Below, piece after piece: positions 25,252-39,104 of a stretch of DNA of 64,000 bases. The position numbers were made by a program, and so were the translations under genes. The stretch lies in assembly GCF_964340395.1 (NCBI RefSeq), contig NC_135551.1, forward strand, positions 21,769,503 to 21,833,502. Direction: 5' to 3'. This stretch comes from Glandiceps talaboti (lineage: Eukaryota > Hemichordata > Enteropneusta > Spengelidae). The notes beneath the pieces are model-generated. The model was not told the origin of the DNA, ran no database searches, and saw nothing but the letters and a program-made list of their open reading frames with translations. Position 1 is the first letter of the stretch. Every line of letters begins with the position of its first letter.

Positions 25252-26571
25252 ACACACACACACACACACAACACCCAGATGACTACGTCTATGGGAACAA
25301 GAGTGATGCGAGATAGGAAAGATAGGTGGAAGAGAGGGAAAGAAGGTGGGCAAGAAAGAACGAGAGAATAAGGAAACGAGATTGGAAAAGAACAAAGGAG
25401 GGTATAAAGGAGAACACAGCAACAAAGGAGGGATGTGAAGGAAACTGGGGGAGTTAGAAAGGAGAGAGAAGTGACGTGAGGCATGAAAGGAAATAAGAAT
25501 GAAAGAGAAAGGCAGTCAAATAAACAGACAAGACAATAGTTTTTCTAACCTGTGCTGATCTCAGACAGACAGTCAGTCACAGCGACAAAAACAGATGAGG
25601 ATGATGCGAAGTAGGAAAGATAGGTGGAAGAGAGGGAAAGGTGGGCAACAAAGAATGAGAGAATAGGTAAAAGATGGGAAAAGAACAGGGAGGTATGAAG
25701 GAGAACACTGCAAGGAAGAGAGCGAAAGCAAGAGAGTAACAAGGGAGGGATGTGAACAAAACTGGGAAAGCTAAGGGAGAGAAAAATGATGTGAGGCATG
25801 AAAGGGAAATGCAGTCAGATAAACAGACAAGACAATAGTTTTTCTAACCTGTGCTGATCTCAGGTGAGATTCAATAGCATTCGTCAAATCCTTTATCTAA
25901 ATAAAGGAAATGACGTACGCCAGTCGTCTATGCACCACCGTCTTTGAAACACACGGGTTGTCATGGTAACATGTTATAGATAAGCTAAGGTACACTGTAA
26001 TACCTGATTATATAAATATCTGGTGTCAAGGACACTCAGAATTAATCAAACTAAAATATCAAATGCAAATGTACCCGGATGATAAAGGCAGAGAAAGAGT
26101 TGGTGGGTTGTTTTATTTTTGTTTTGTGTTGGATTATTTTTTGTGTGGTGTTTTTTTTCGGGGGGGGGGGGGTATCTTCATTTAGAGTAGGGTATTAGAA
26201 AGTTATTATTATCAGGGTTCCGAAATCCTAGGGTGATAACTAAAGTTTTATTTCCACGAACAACAAATTGATATCCATACTCTGTAGCGAAAATGTTCAA
26301 TAGTGAAGGGAATATTTGAATGGGTAAGTTACTCTACTTACACCAGCAAATGCATGAATTATTAGTACTAATTGGGAGTAAGTAAAACCATTGCCGAGTT
26401 GTATCTTTTTATGTAACAAATAGGAAGTATGAGGGATGGGTACCGCTAACATCTCAAAAAAGGTTAGTGAATTTGGACCTAACAACAATAGTGGAGATTC
26501 CAAATCAATGATGATGTATTCTATGATGAACCAGAATAGAAAGGAACTGTCCGGGTATGGCATCTGTATTC
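24945..26571 (-). other. Gene B 3' UTR exon, end uncertain
   Basis: The exon starts after ctttacag with GAATACAGATGCC at 26571. It resembles gene A's 3' UTR to the AATAAA at 24953-24948. It contains a doubled CT/GA module (25165-25555 and 25560-25860) where gene A has one, and a poly-G run near 26160-26172. Confidence 0.35.
25165..25870 (-). repeat. Tandemly doubled CT-rich module in gene B 3' region
   Basis: Two related modules (about 25165-25555 and 25560-25860), each ending with the GCACAGGTTAG-type segment, against one in copy I (15490-15900). Copy III has a different expansion. The first includes (GA)n and (CA)n at about 25207-25270. Confidence 0.75.
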
Positions 26572-26921
26572 CTGTAAAGAAAATAAGAAGCAAGTTGAGT
26601 ATTCAAACTAAATCACAGTCATGTAAGATTATTTGACTTTTAAAAAAAAAGTAGGACATGGTCTTGAATATGTCAACTATCACAAAGCTCAATACTTGCT
26701 CTTATTGATGTAGTGTATACATTCGACATCACTCCCACACACCCTAGTGGATGAATATCAGTTTGCGTCTATTAGTAAATTTGAGAACTGAAAGAAGTCC
26801 AGTCGTAAGTAAAAACACACACGATGTCGTCGTATTAACCTCCCGGATTACCCTCTACTGTGTCCTGTCGGGTGACAATTGTACACATGATAAATATACC
26901 ATGGCAAATGTTTTTACATAC

Positions 26922-27007
26922 CTGTATTTACATCTTCCAAGACAGAATAGCACCAATGACCATTGTTAGAGCCATTAGAGTACTGGATGTAGTGGCTGAA
27001 CTACCGG
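26922..27007 (-). CDS. Gene B exon 5: GPI-type tail, stop, and 3' UTR start
   Basis: Acceptor tttaacag, then the [11 protein letters not shown] linker and [15 protein letters not shown] with TAA at 26930-26928. As in gene A, a CAG|GTATGT donor sits six bases after the stop; the next 3' UTR exon begins at 26571. The conserved position argues that the intron is really spliced. Confidence 0.8.
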
Positions 27008-29611
27008 CTGTTAAATAGATAGAGGGTCTATGTAAATTATCGGTTGTTAGGGACATGTTAATACTGGCATCTCATAACGTGCACTCTGTCCGTGTTCACC
27101 AAGACACATAATATAGTACATGTCAATCCATTTGTAGGCCTATCAATACTACACAAATCATGTTGACCCATCTTCATTGATTGTAAGAAGAACTACCATA
27201 GGAATTACTGTCAGTTTAGATTTGGGAGTAAATCAGTTATAAAATCGATTATCCAGAACCAGTTGTTTGTAATATCATTAATATTCACCACATAAAAGAC
27301 AAGTAAATATATAATAGTTCTTACATCCACATGGCTTTTTGCCTGCTTTGTCAGCTCCTACTCCGAAGACGGCACAAGCCTCGTTGTTAGCTGTATTGTC
27401 ATCTGCAGTTGTGAATGTGAGAGCAGCACATAGATTGGTGTAAGCCTCACAGTTGGTACCATCTAGTGTGACTGTAGCTTTTAAACCAGTATAGCTACCA
27501 CTAGCAGTGACAGCAGCTGAAGTACTAGTAGGAGCTCCAGTACCCGTGGCGGTAACTTCAGTCGATTTCTTCGTTGCATCATCGTTCTTGAAGTAGAGCT
27601 TTACAGCCGTTGGCGTTCCACCAGTTCCGGTCACTGTGTATGCTAGTGTGAATGTGGCGTCCGTGGCCTTGTCCTCGGTAAAGCCACTCTTCGCTGGGTC
27701 TGGATCAGTTAAAGTCAGTGTAGTTGCCGCAATATCTATACAGTTGAAATTAAGATAAAACAGCAAGATGAAGAACAATGATAAACTATTCCTGAAACTT
27801 AACAATAAAGATTATATAGTATAATATTTAGTGTTATGAATAGTACGATACACGACGATTAAGAACGAAGCAGAATTAACACAAAGGATTGAAACCCCTA
27901 CAGAATATGAAGTGTAGAGTATCTACAGTAAATTATGTTTAAGAACAATTTGTTGTTGTGTTTGTGTGTCATTAACAATATATTCTGGTTAAATTGCAAA
28001 AACACCAATCAACTTCTATAGTGAAGATTTCGAATAAAATGACAGTTACATAGTTGGTAGTTTTTATATAGCAGGTATCTACCCTGCTGATACTACACTT
28101 GTCTTGTATTTCACTCGTAACGCTGGACACACTAATTCTTTCCACTATTAAACGATGTAAATCAAAGTAAACGTACCGTTACATATCTTAGTGCCTGCCT
28201 TGGTAGCTCCTGTTCCAAAGTCAGCACAAGCCTCGTCATTAGTAGTATCAGTGTTTGTAGTACCAGCTTTAACTGTGACAGCAGCACATAGTTTGGTGTA
28301 ATCAGCACAATTTGTAGCATCCAGTGTGATTGTAGCTGTTAAACCGGAATAAGTACCACCAGCAGTGATAGCTGTAGAAGAACTCGTAGGAGCAGCACTG
28401 CCTCCAGCGGTGACTTCAGTAGACTTTGTTCCATCATTTTTCTTGAAGTAAACCTTCACGGCCACTGGCGTTGCGGATGTATCCACAGTGTATGCTAGAT
28501 CGAATACGATGCTACCTGCCGTACCTTGCGTAAAACTACCTGATGCTGCTGGGTTTGGAGTTTTTAATGTGAATGTGGTGACGGCGATGTCATCTAACAA
28601 ATGAAGATTAAAAGCTTTCATCAATAACTGCAACACAAAATACAGATTAGATTGAGCGGAAAAATTGGAAGACAATGTTTTTTCATTTTCTTTTATTGCA
28701 CCAAACGGAAATAACAATAATGATACGTTTTTGAAAGGTACGAAATACCATTTTATCTGCTATACATTAATTTAATTTATTTCAATTTTTAGGTGATTTT
28801 GACTTTTTAGAGTTCTATATTAACCTTGAGAGCAATGGTTGGTAACACATATACATGTTCCATCTTAATCTGTGGTTTTCGAATTTGATGTAAGCTTATA
28901 TTTATCGTTGGTTGAATAGCTTTAATAATTAATTGCTTTTGGAACATTATTCATAATCTTCATGGAGAACTATATTATGCACACATGAGCTTATATGGTA
29001 TCATTTGCCTAGTTCATGAATATCTGAATACAAATTTAAACCGAGCCAAAAAAACCAGCACATTGATCTTTGATCCTCATAAGTTTGACGATAGACAGTT
29101 CTTCTCCAATGTCTATGGTAACGCTCGGCTACCGACAACCCCTAAACTAAAAGTATCTCACAATTTTGCAAGTCGATTAAATGTTTTAAATATCCTCTAT
29201 TCATTGTGACTAAAACTAACACTAAAAAAACTGTACCACGGCTGAACATATGGCTATTTGTTATATTTTTCTACTCACCAGCAGCATTTGTTGTCGATAT
29301 GTTAATGAAGACAACGACAACAAGGACTGGTAATAATAGATATACGTTCCTATACGGTATAAATGAAAAAAGAAACATGTCAGGCGTACACTTAAATAAT
29401 CGTGTTATGAAAGTCAGAAGACGTGATATTAACCCCCCTAGAGTAATGTTCAAACTCACCTTAGCTCCTGTACGTAACTATGAAAAAGTAGATTATTGGA
29501 AAATTTATGTTGTTATATTTACTAATATCTACCATGTAGGTTTATTGACAATTTTAGCTTTTTAACTGCATCCATAAATATCAGTACTGAATTAACTTCT
29601 ATAGATAATAG

Positions 29612-29702
<91 letters not shown>

Positions 29703-32201
29703 AAATTACTTCTAAGCCTCCTAAGACAAAATTGAATGTCAAAATAGCTCTCTACTGTAATGAACATTTTGATGAGGATTAAAATATATTTAGAGTACAT
29801 GAATACAATTATCATTTGAAGTACACTAAGAGTATACATCTAAACGTTCAACCCACAGTCTATCAACAATGTATGATAAAGTTGGTTTCTTCGGAAATTG
29901 AAATATGAATGGATTGTTTCATAGCTAAAACTGTTACAATAAAAAGGCAAGAAATTTTACACAAAAATTAAAAATAAAACATCTTCCCTTGAGTAAATTA
30001 ATCTGAATAGACTCTGCCAAGAGTCGGCAATGGGAATTTTGAGTAATTATAATAAAATATAAAAACAATTTGATGAGCACTTTTCTCAGAAAAAAAATCT
30101 TTTTTGACCAAAATACAAAAGGAAATCGTCAAAATTATGAAGTGATATATATCGCCTTTCCGTATCAAAACTGAATAGACTCAACCCTTGGAACATACCA
30201 AATATCAAAGTAATTGGGAAAAAATCAGAAAAGAGAATCCAGAAATATAATGAGCTGTTCGGGGGTACTTTTTATCGCTACATTATTGCAACATTTGTGC
30301 CACTCGATAGATAACCATTAAATCAAAGTCACTCCTCAAAGTTTGGCGAAAGATAAGCTTATCTTAGCTGTCAGTGTTATTAAAAAAGGAAAACTATCCG
30401 AGACGCGTGCATGGGGGAAAGAATGTACGACGCTAAGCTGATTAGATCTCATTAAATTTGATCTTTCGCTAAACTGTGACAAGTCTATTACCACGAGTTC
30501 CCAGACCGTAGTACTAGCTGATCGATCGCACGGAAGTCCAGCGACACGGTGACCTTGTGTTCGTTAACAGTTACACAAACGAAATGCCGGTTAGGTCGAT
30601 TCGGCCAAATTGTGCTGGAAAGTGGTGGGTATTTTTGTGCGCATTAATTCTGTATTATAGGTTGGAATATTGTTTTAAAGACCTGCCCAAATTCATGGGT
30701 AGATTTTACTTAGATTTTGCTCAGAATATTCGTTACATTCTTAAAATTATGCTTACAATTGTTATCATTTCATTTGTAAAATAATCAATTGTTTTGATTA
30801 GGTCTTAGCTATCATTTTATCATACTTCCTGCTGTGTCAAGTAAGTACATAGATCGAGGGTCTCCTTTTTGGTTGTGTGGAATGCCCAGAGTTTGGGTTT
30901 GGATTTGGAAGTCTCAGCAGAGTCACCTGATTTCATTTTACACAGAGTTGTGCAGCCTGCCCCTCTCCACCCCCGTCTAGGTCACAACACAAAAACATAT
31001 TTAAATGAATAACACCGTCGGAATGACATCACAATAAGTGCATTTGATTATTAAAAAAAGTAATGCTGACGATAACTCAATACCTAAAAAGAATTCCAAA
31101 ACAACCGTGATTGTACGAATGGGTGGATGGATGGGTGGATGGATGGATGGATGGATGGATGGATGGATGGATGGATGGATGGATGGATATGGATGGTGTT
31201 AGTCAGTCAACATGCGCCTGAAACGAGGTCCCGCTTCAACCATGGATTACAAATTAACAATTTATTTGTACATTTAGGACGTCCACCAGGATATGCTATG
31301 TTCATATTCGGACGGTCTCTGTTATTTTCTGTTTTCACTTTCCCTTGATTTTCGCTTTTAAATTTATATCATTTTAAGTACACACGGCGCCAAACTGGAA
31401 ACTTCAGAGAAAACTTCAGACAGTACAAGTAAAAGGTGCCCCCTAACTTTCCAATAAAACGTTGAAACGTGAAACGTTGTTTGTGGTTTGATTTTGATTG
31501 AGTTTCAAAAAAAGAATGTTCGAATTTCGATATCAACACCTTAAACACCAAATTCCAAAGTCAAATGTAATTTTAAATATTGATTTCTTAAGCACGTATT
31601 AATTGATTGCAATTACGTCAAAAAACGAATCACATCATCTCTGGATAGATTAAGATTTCACTTGGACGTCGTTAGTCACGCACCGATTAAATGGTCGCCG
31701 ACTAGGAGGTAGCTTTTAAAAAGCAAACACCTGACTGTTTCGCGGACGATAAGTTTGGCCGAAATATTGATTTTCAAAGTCGCATAACTTTAATACTATT
31801 TCATTTTTGAAATTCACATATACATTGATTAAATACACACAAACAAAATGTATCTAAAGGTGCAAATATTTTAGACTGCCCTTTAACGGTGTTGTCTTAA
31901 TGGAATACAAATGAACTATTCTCTGCATCTAATACTAAATATAACGAACACGTCAAAACGTGCAAATACAACTTAGATAACAACTTTCTACCAAATACAA
32001 GAAGATATCTAAAAAATAAACGAAACAATCAACAAATCGCGAAAATATCATAAATGCGCGCCAAAATGGCAGAAATATTTAATGTAACATATAAGGATAA
32101 AACGTCAACCACTCATACGCATAGCTACAAACATGTAGAGTTTACAGGACTTCATCAGACGTTCACATCTACTCAGCGCAAAAAATCAAAACTTACTTCA
32201 T
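26928..32201 (-). CDS. Gene B: paralogue with two four-Cys domains (complete, 327 aa)
   Basis: Coding exons on the minus strand: 32201-32197 (ATGAA), 29349-29279, 28593-28177, 27735-27325, 27007-26928. They join without frame break to 328 codons including stop. Residues 1-25 are the signal peptide ([16 protein letters not shown] core, ending TTNA), 26-164 the first domain, 165-301 the second, and 302-327 the GPI-type tail. The second domain is almost identical to gene A domain 3, while the first differs widely (for example VDTSATP where gene A has VTGTGGTP), yet keeps all four cysteines. Intron 1 is about 2.85 kb. Gene A's middle domain has no counterpart, so A gained or B lost an exon. It lies tail to tail with gene A inside a large inverted repeat. 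It is intact and looks functional; function unknown. Confidence 0.83.
27325..27735 (-). CDS. Gene B exon 4: four-Cys domain 2 (twin of gene A domain 3)
   Basis: 411 bp, phase 1-1, 137 residues from [14 protein letters not shown] to KKPCG. The donor is GTAAGA. Only four residues differ from gene A exon 5. The following intron (27324-27008) is 317 bp against 345 bp in gene A. Confidence 0.84.
28177..28593 (-). CDS. Gene B exon 3: four-Cys domain 1
   Basis: 417 bp, phase 1-1, 139 residues, acceptor tgttag and donor GTACGT. It runs [15 protein letters not shown] to TKICN, with cysteines in TNC, KLC, EAC and KIC. An extra stretch ([11 protein letters not shown]) lengthens the loop before the third cysteine. 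This is the most diverged domain copy in the window. Confidence 0.83.
29279..29349 (-). CDS. Gene B exon 2: signal peptide
   Basis: Acceptor ccgtatag, donor GTGAGT. The exon is 71 nt, two codons longer than in A and C, and encodes [23 protein letters not shown] after MK from exon 1. A longer in-frame reading upstream is intronic and has no counterpart in the paralogues. Confidence 0.82.
29606..29702 (+). repeat. (GTT)n-(GAT)n trinucleotide tracts in gene B intron 1
   Basis: GTT repeats to about 29656, then GAT repeats. The poly-Ser/poly-Thr antisense frame is an artefact. Confidence 0.9.
30000..31110. other. Gene B intron 1 interior, no feature recognised
   Basis: AT-rich, unique-looking intron DNA. 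Gene B intron 1 is about 2.85 kb against 1.1 kb in gene A, so much of this is an addition or long divergence. Confidence 0.35.
31119..31197 (+). repeat. (GGAT)n microsatellite in gene B intron 1
   Basis: A run of GGAT tetramers; the Met-Asp-Gly-Trp frame is an artefact. Confidence 0.9.
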
Positions 32202-32480
32202 TTTGCGTCTCTTCCTCTGTCTTCGAATACAACTGAGATGCAGGTATCAAATCAACGAACTTCAAATGGCTTTATAGATTTCTTTGCGCATGTCCCTTGG
32301 AACTGTATACGCTGATTGGTCCAGACAAAGTCTGTCATGTTTCTACAGATGAATAATGATTGGACAATTACTAGTATTATCGTAACCATTAGCAATCTGT
32401 ATGTTTACGCGAACAAATAGTAATATTTTACTTATTTGCTATGCTACGGCACGTGTATCAATAGGTGTGGCTCATATGCA
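32202..32480 (-). promoter_or_regulatory. Gene B promoter and 5' UTR
   Basis: The reverse complement of TATAAA is at 32271-32276, about 75 nt before the ATG, as in A and C. Upstream lie an ACCAATCAGCG box near 32314-32324 and a TCCAATCATTA box near 32350-32365. The CACGTG that follows the TATA box in A and C has become CATTTG here. The X-box-like element is altered (AGCAAATAAG), so regulation may have diverged from A and C. Confidence 0.55.
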
Positions 32481-34080
32481 TGATTGATTTGTTTTGACGT
32501 AACAAGTACAGAAAGAACGAGAAAGTTAGATCACCGAAACGAGTCAATCCGTCAAATTTCCCCTCTATGTGTGGCTCTACGTCGGCATACCTGTCTGTCT
32601 AGCTGTTAGAAATTCTCTCGAAGTTTCGTTAATCTCAATAACTGTTGATATACATTTTCCGCCGATCAAATTTGTTCATAATGATCCAATTTCCAATAGG
32701 CGCTGACAGGAGTAATTTAGTTATGAAACATTTAGATCGAAGTTGGTGCGTTTCTTAAATTTAAGTTGCACTCCAATCAAAGGAATCATTTGACAAGACA
32801 TTTGTTTGTCGCTAGTTCTAAATACCGATTGCAAGGTCGATATTCTAGGTAATCGTTGCTGACGAGTTCCCTGAAGCTGCACGTAAAGTCCATTTAATTC
32901 CCAATGAACATCGGTGCTGAATACGACGGTTCGTCTGTCTGGTGAATGAAGTGTACGTACGAGAAACTACTTGATGTTGATGACAAAGTATCAATGCTGA
33001 GCATTTGCCGATCATGATATGAAAGACAATTTCAGGCAGTGGTTTTTGCACATTTTAAAGTAGTAACGATGCACATTAATATTTCGAGTATACGTGTACT
33101 TGCGACTTTAGCGTGTATAGGTAAAATGGGCCAATATATTCATAAATCGTTTTCCGATGGAAAGTGATGGTGTCGAATTAGGCTAAAAATGCTAACTGCT
33201 TTTAGCTTAGAGGGGTAGCTAAACATATAATATCCATCCAACGGAAATTATCTTTAAAAAAAGATAGAACTGTGCATTTTATTTTACCTATGCTGTAACC
33301 GAACGCCGGGATTGGAACGTTTATACACCGGGGGAATTCACGGAGTATGAGTTGGCTACCAAATGTGCATATTTGGAACGATGTGACATTCAGGACGTCC
33401 ACTTGCGTGACGCCACCAGTTGACGGAAACTTTTTCCATACCCTACAAATTCAAGGTGATAGAAAGTCTTAATTTGTGAAGTTTGACTCATTCTTGAATC
33501 AAGTTTGCAGTAACGACAACCTTTTTAGGATACCTGGTATATGAGAGAAATTCTAGTATACATACCGATAATATAACCGACTAGTTAACACTTCTAAGTA
33601 CAGTGATGTCCGCTCCTATCAAACGCGGTAATATTCCTAGTGTTAGTCGGTGACAATAGGGTGCTATCAATTAAATTTGTTATTATCGTTCTGATTCTAA
33701 AACCCCCTAACAGATTCTAATCCCCAATGAATGTTAGCTCGTCATCATGAATCATCATGGGAGACAAATTATCTTTTCTTTAATGACGTGTCAATATTAT
33801 TCAGATTAGGCTTATTGTAAGATTCGATTTAGACAAAGTTTTAAATATTGTATCATATTTGTGGGAAAGATCTCGATATATTTCATTTAATACCTCAGGC
33901 CTCCCGGTCCACTTGCCAATTGTAGCAAAATAGACACCCCATGCGATAATCATAACTGAAGAAGAACAATTACATAAAAAGGACCCATGAAAATGGGAAC
34001 ACCTGCAATTCAATACGGCCCTAACGTTTGATTTGAAAGTCTGCTGACCAGAATACCGAATACATGTTATAGAGACTATG
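32481..34080 (-). repeat. Inverted partial copy of the gene A upstream block
   Basis: It is the reverse-complement match of about 7200-9060. For example, the block at 33900-33960 corresponds to 7330-7390, and 33290-33330 to 7950-7985. The GA/GACA microsatellites are absent. No gene is supported. Confidence 0.75.
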
Positions 34081-34509
34081 ATATCCCAGGGAGAGAATTA
34101 AAGTGTTGGTAATAGTTGGTTTACTTACCAACTGTTAGGGTTACTTGCTCCCACCATATAGTCACAATATGCTGTATCCCAAAACACATGTCAATGAAAC
34201 ACATTTGTCTCCTTGTATACTGACTTTAGATTAATCTGAGGTGAAATTCCGTGAGTGGGATACAATAAATAGAGCTTGAAAACATTGCTAGTAATGTTTA
34301 TAAACCCTTCATGAGGCGAATCTTAAGGACTAATCCGTCATACTTAATTTGTGATGTTGCCCATACCACAGAAAAATCACGTCATTATAGTATCAGTACA
34401 TGTACACTCTTTGTCATTAAAAGCTTAACATTTGGGTGTTTGAGACACACACAATCCTTTTTTGAAACACAAACACACACAATCCTTGTTCGAAAAACAC
34501 ACAATCCTT

Positions 34510-34719
34510 GTTATAAGAGCTTTACATTTGCCGTTTCGTGCAACAATCTACTCTAAAAAAGGACACATCAAATGATGCGTCAGTTCCAGGCGACAAAACA
34601 AACACTCCAGTCGAAACCATACCAACTTGTGACTGTAACAACTCTCCGATGGAAATCTTGATGTCTTCTGTTTCAGAGTAAATTGTTGCAGAAAAACCCA
34701 AATGCTAAGCTCTTATAAC
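34510..34719. mobile_element. MITE-like element 1 (210 bp)
   Basis: The ends GTTATAAGAGCT and AGCTCTTATAAC are perfect 12-bp inverted repeats. Similarity between the arms continues inward for about 45 bp (AACAATCTACTCT against AGAGTAAATTGTT). No coding capacity. Confidence 0.65.
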
Positions 34720-35406
34720 CAGAGAATTGAGGTGTACGAAATACACTGAATTGCTTGTTAGCGAAATTTCATATGTACACTTTTCCAATTAATATTTCAA
34801 TGAAAAAAAAGAACCCCCCCCCCTTTTTTTTTAATACTGAATCTGGGAGAAAACAACTTCAAAAAAAACATTCTTTCCGAAATTCGGGAGGTTTTACCTT
34901 CAACGACACGAGTGTGTGTGTGTAGAAATGGGGCATCCTACCCATATTCTCGGAGGGTGATCTGAAAAAGTATCCCCTTTTTACGATTCCACGGACCTAA
35001 ATGACCGAGGAGATGCGAAACATCCATTGGACCGCGACCTAGAAAACGGGTCGTAAATTGTGATATTGCGATTCTGAAGAGTCACTATCACTGTAGTTCT
35101 GCTCGCAGTACGTGTACGTGTTTCGCTTATACTCCGTATGCAAGCAGGACTAATAACACAGCAGAGTACCATCAATTTGGATGGAGAATGATTGAAGTTT
35201 GAGTGTATCATACACCACTTTTTTAAATTTGATGTAGACACTGGACGTACATACTGTACGAAAAGACAAAGCTAGAGAGGGGTTAAAAAGGAGACACGAG
35301 AAATATCAGTGGAAAGCGGGGTGGTCACCGAAAACACTGGACATCGCGTAGACGTCTATGGACTCCTCGAGCGCTTTCTTCAACGTTGAAAGTGGCATCT
35401 CCTGAT

Positions 35407-35605
35407 GGTCATTATTAAATGCTTAGCATTTAAGAGTTAATGTTAACAATTTACTCTGTTTGACAGACCAGACTCAAAATTGTAACAGTGTGTATAAAAG
35501 CAGGATGCTTTGAAGTAGTCACCTCCGACTATTACGCATATTTTGATGTGTTCTGTTTTAGAATAAGATGTAGCATAAAACGTCAAATATTAAGCTCTTA
35601 TGACC
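35407..35605. mobile_element. MITE-like element 2, related to element 1
   Basis: The outer GGTCAT/ATGACC ends and inner AACAATTTACTCTGTT segment match the arms of element 1 with more decay. A further end-like piece (ATGCTAAGCTTTTATAGC) lies at about 35635-35652. Confidence 0.5.
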
Positions 35606-35929
35606 AGGATTCAGTGTGTCTCTAACACCCAGATGCTAAGCTTTTATAGCAGTAGTGTGTATATACAAGCTTTCGTCCGTTTACTTGACATATTCACAAT
35701 AATGATCTGATCGTCTGAAATTCACTTGACGAGACGTAAGCGAAAGATAGAAGATATCGCCAAATTTAACATACAATGTTGTATCACTGTACGCTGAACG
35801 TTAATGTATGGATGACTCTATCTTATTGATGTAATGTCGTGCAAAAGAATACACAACAGAAAATGGTCGTTTATCACTTTCCTTTACTTTTACTATGACG
35901 GAATGCTTTGATACCATAACGTACCTTAT

Positions 35930-38010
35930 AAAATACGTCATTTAGCTCTAAGGCGTTTCTAGATTTCATTTTGTAGTGTATTGATACCACAGCGTACCGT
36001 GGCCTTATAGCCTATGGGTGAAAATGAGTAACTTTGCAAGTCGTTCTACTATGACTCACGGTGTTTCTCAATCATACCCGTAGACAGGCAAAGCGTGTAT
36101 CGAAACGTCCTCACCTGGGCCTGGTGAAATACTACATGCAATATATAGAATGCAGCAATCCATTGCCACCCGAAAGAGAAAAAAAAACTATAGGAACGCT
36201 TACATGATTAACTGCCCAGGACACTATTTTAAGCAGATCATCACAACTACCCCCTTTTTATTAGCGGATAACCATGATTGCTGTCTACCATGATAGATGA
36301 TCCTAACATGGATACATGGAATCCACGAATTAGATACACAACAACAGCAATTATAGCAGCTGTAGAAATGTTACTGTGTCACTGTGGTTATAATGAAGTT
36401 AGACCGACGTTTTCGACCGAAATCAAGAAAGAAAGATCAAATCCTTAGAAATCCTGAAGATAGTTAAGGTTTAACCCCAAATCACTCTGATTTACGCATG
36501 TTTACGATTTCTGGCTCTTTATCAAGTAAACTTGCATGCCGCAAATAAAGGCCTAACTCTCCTTTCTCCTTTCAATTCCCCAAACTTTTCCCCTGCAAGA
36601 ATTCCTCGCGAACAGTCCGTATAATTAATTGGTAATTGTAACTAATGTACGGTCATGTCGACTGTGAAGACACTTTATTTTAATACCTACGTATTTGTAA
36701 TCCCCTCCATATCTAGTGTTAATTATAAGTAGTTTCCCACCTTACAGAACGTAGCATCGCCTTCTGTGTTTTAGTATATTGAGGCGAATACACCAATCAA
36801 CCAATCAATCACCCACCCACCCACCCACCCTTCTATCTATCCATCCATCCACCCCCTCCCTCCACCCCCCTCCCTCTGTCCATCCATCCAACCAACCAAC
36901 CAACCAACCAGCCAGCCTGATATAAAGATACAGCAACTGTTTCCATTTATTGTCGCAATGATGTAGAGTTGCTGGATGGACGGAAGGTTGGTTAGTGCTA
37001 GTATCATTATATGAATTGTTTTAATTGAAGTGTAAATTTCACCTATACACATCAATTCAAGAACCACAATTCCAATTTCCAGAAATTAAAAGATACTTGA
37101 ATTTGTACATTTTCAGATATTTAACTGAAGTCACATCTCTTAATGTCAACGATTCACGTATTCAACAGAAAGAATGTATCAATTTTCTTCAAGAGAGTGT
37201 TGTATGAAAGTTATTTTTAGTTCTAATAATTACCACGCTGGGGTGCCTTCCCCAAGTCCCGAAGCGTTTGTCAGAAGAATCTTCGTCTATGACTGTGCTT
37301 TCGTACAAACAAAACAATAAATATCGAATTGGTGAAATAAAAAGCACCGCTTGGCTCTTAAAAATCATTTCTACCAGATGAACATTTATATTGGCTATCC
37401 CTCTAAACTAAAGTAATTAAATGTTTTATCCCTATGCTGTAACCGAAAAATCGGATCTGATCGTCTATATATACCATACACACCGTCTAGGTATATGCAT
37501 CCACTGTCTATGCATATACCGGGGAGGTACGTTGGGACAAATGTTTCCGTTTGGAGCGCGGCAACATTGAAGATGCCAACATTTTGTCGCGTCAAGAGTT
37601 GGCGGAAAGCTGTCGCAAAGTTGTAATACTACAAATTCAAAATTAAACTATTAAAAAAACTTAATTTGCGAGGTTTCAACCCATTTTTGAATCATGTTTG
37701 CAGTAAACCACGATCTATTTAGCACTCATGGTATATCAGAGAAATATTAGAGCGGTCACAAGCTTAATATAACCGAAGAGTTAACCCTTCTAAATATCAG
37801 CAGTGTCCGTTCGCGCTCCGATCCAATTGCAACCAAACAAAATGAGATTCCTGGTATCCTGGTGTTAGTCGATGACAGTACAAGAAGGATTGAACTACTA
37901 TTGCTGGGTTTTTTCTTATTAAAAAATCCCCAATGAATAATTAGTTCATCATCACAAATCATCATGGGATACGAATTAATATCAGTGCTTTTTTCGATTT
38001 AGGCCCTTTG
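35930..38010 (-). repeat. Rearranged inverted copy of the upstream block
   Basis: 36000-36760 matches 6.1-6.9 kb inverted, and 36790-37330 matches 3.96-4.44 kb inverted. The 1.6 kb between them in copy 1 is missing, the junction lying at the CTGG/GATG microsatellite. 37385-38010 is another copy of the segment at 33190-33970, in the same orientation. Confidence 0.7.
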
Positions 38011-38298
38011 TAGTAGTATTTAAAAAAAAAACTTACCGTGAACATGGCGACGCTCTAATCGACGTTCTACATCGCTATGTACAGAAATAGACTCCTACGA
38101 ACTTTATACGTAGACGTAGAAAGAGTATTTACGGCAATGGCGGCTAGTAACGCACAATGACAGGTGGCGGAATGCTCCGTAAGTTGGTGGAAAGAGTGTA
38201 TTGACAGTAATGGTGCCTATATACTAATTTTGCACAATGACGTGTGGTGGAAAGCTTCGACAGTTTATAGCAAGAGTAATGTCACCCTTCCCCCCCCC

Positions 38299-39100
<802 letters not shown>

Positions 39101-39104
39101 GGTC

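Larger units (their letters stand above)
22440..32480 (-). repeat. Inverted duplication arm carrying gene B (copy II)
   Basis: Read on the minus strand it follows the gene A neighbourhood (9060-17290): promoter, gene, 3' UTR and 3' flank. Private features are a ~1.1-kb TIR element (23356-24457), a long TATG/GCAT tract, a second CT module and the absence of one domain exon. Similarity continues to about 34080 into the upstream block. Confidence 0.8.
34081..35925. other. DNA private to this copy, with MITE-like elements
   Basis: It interrupts the duplication between the parts matching 7.2 kb and 6.9 kb of copy 1. It includes a small ACACACAATCCTT tandem (about 34446-34510), homopolymer C/T runs near 34815-34833, and two TIR elements listed separately. 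No gene is supported. Confidence 0.55.

Noticed and set aside
31369-31551. 60-codon minus frame inside gene B intron 1
   Set aside because: No splice sites match it and the equivalent part of gene A has no counterpart.
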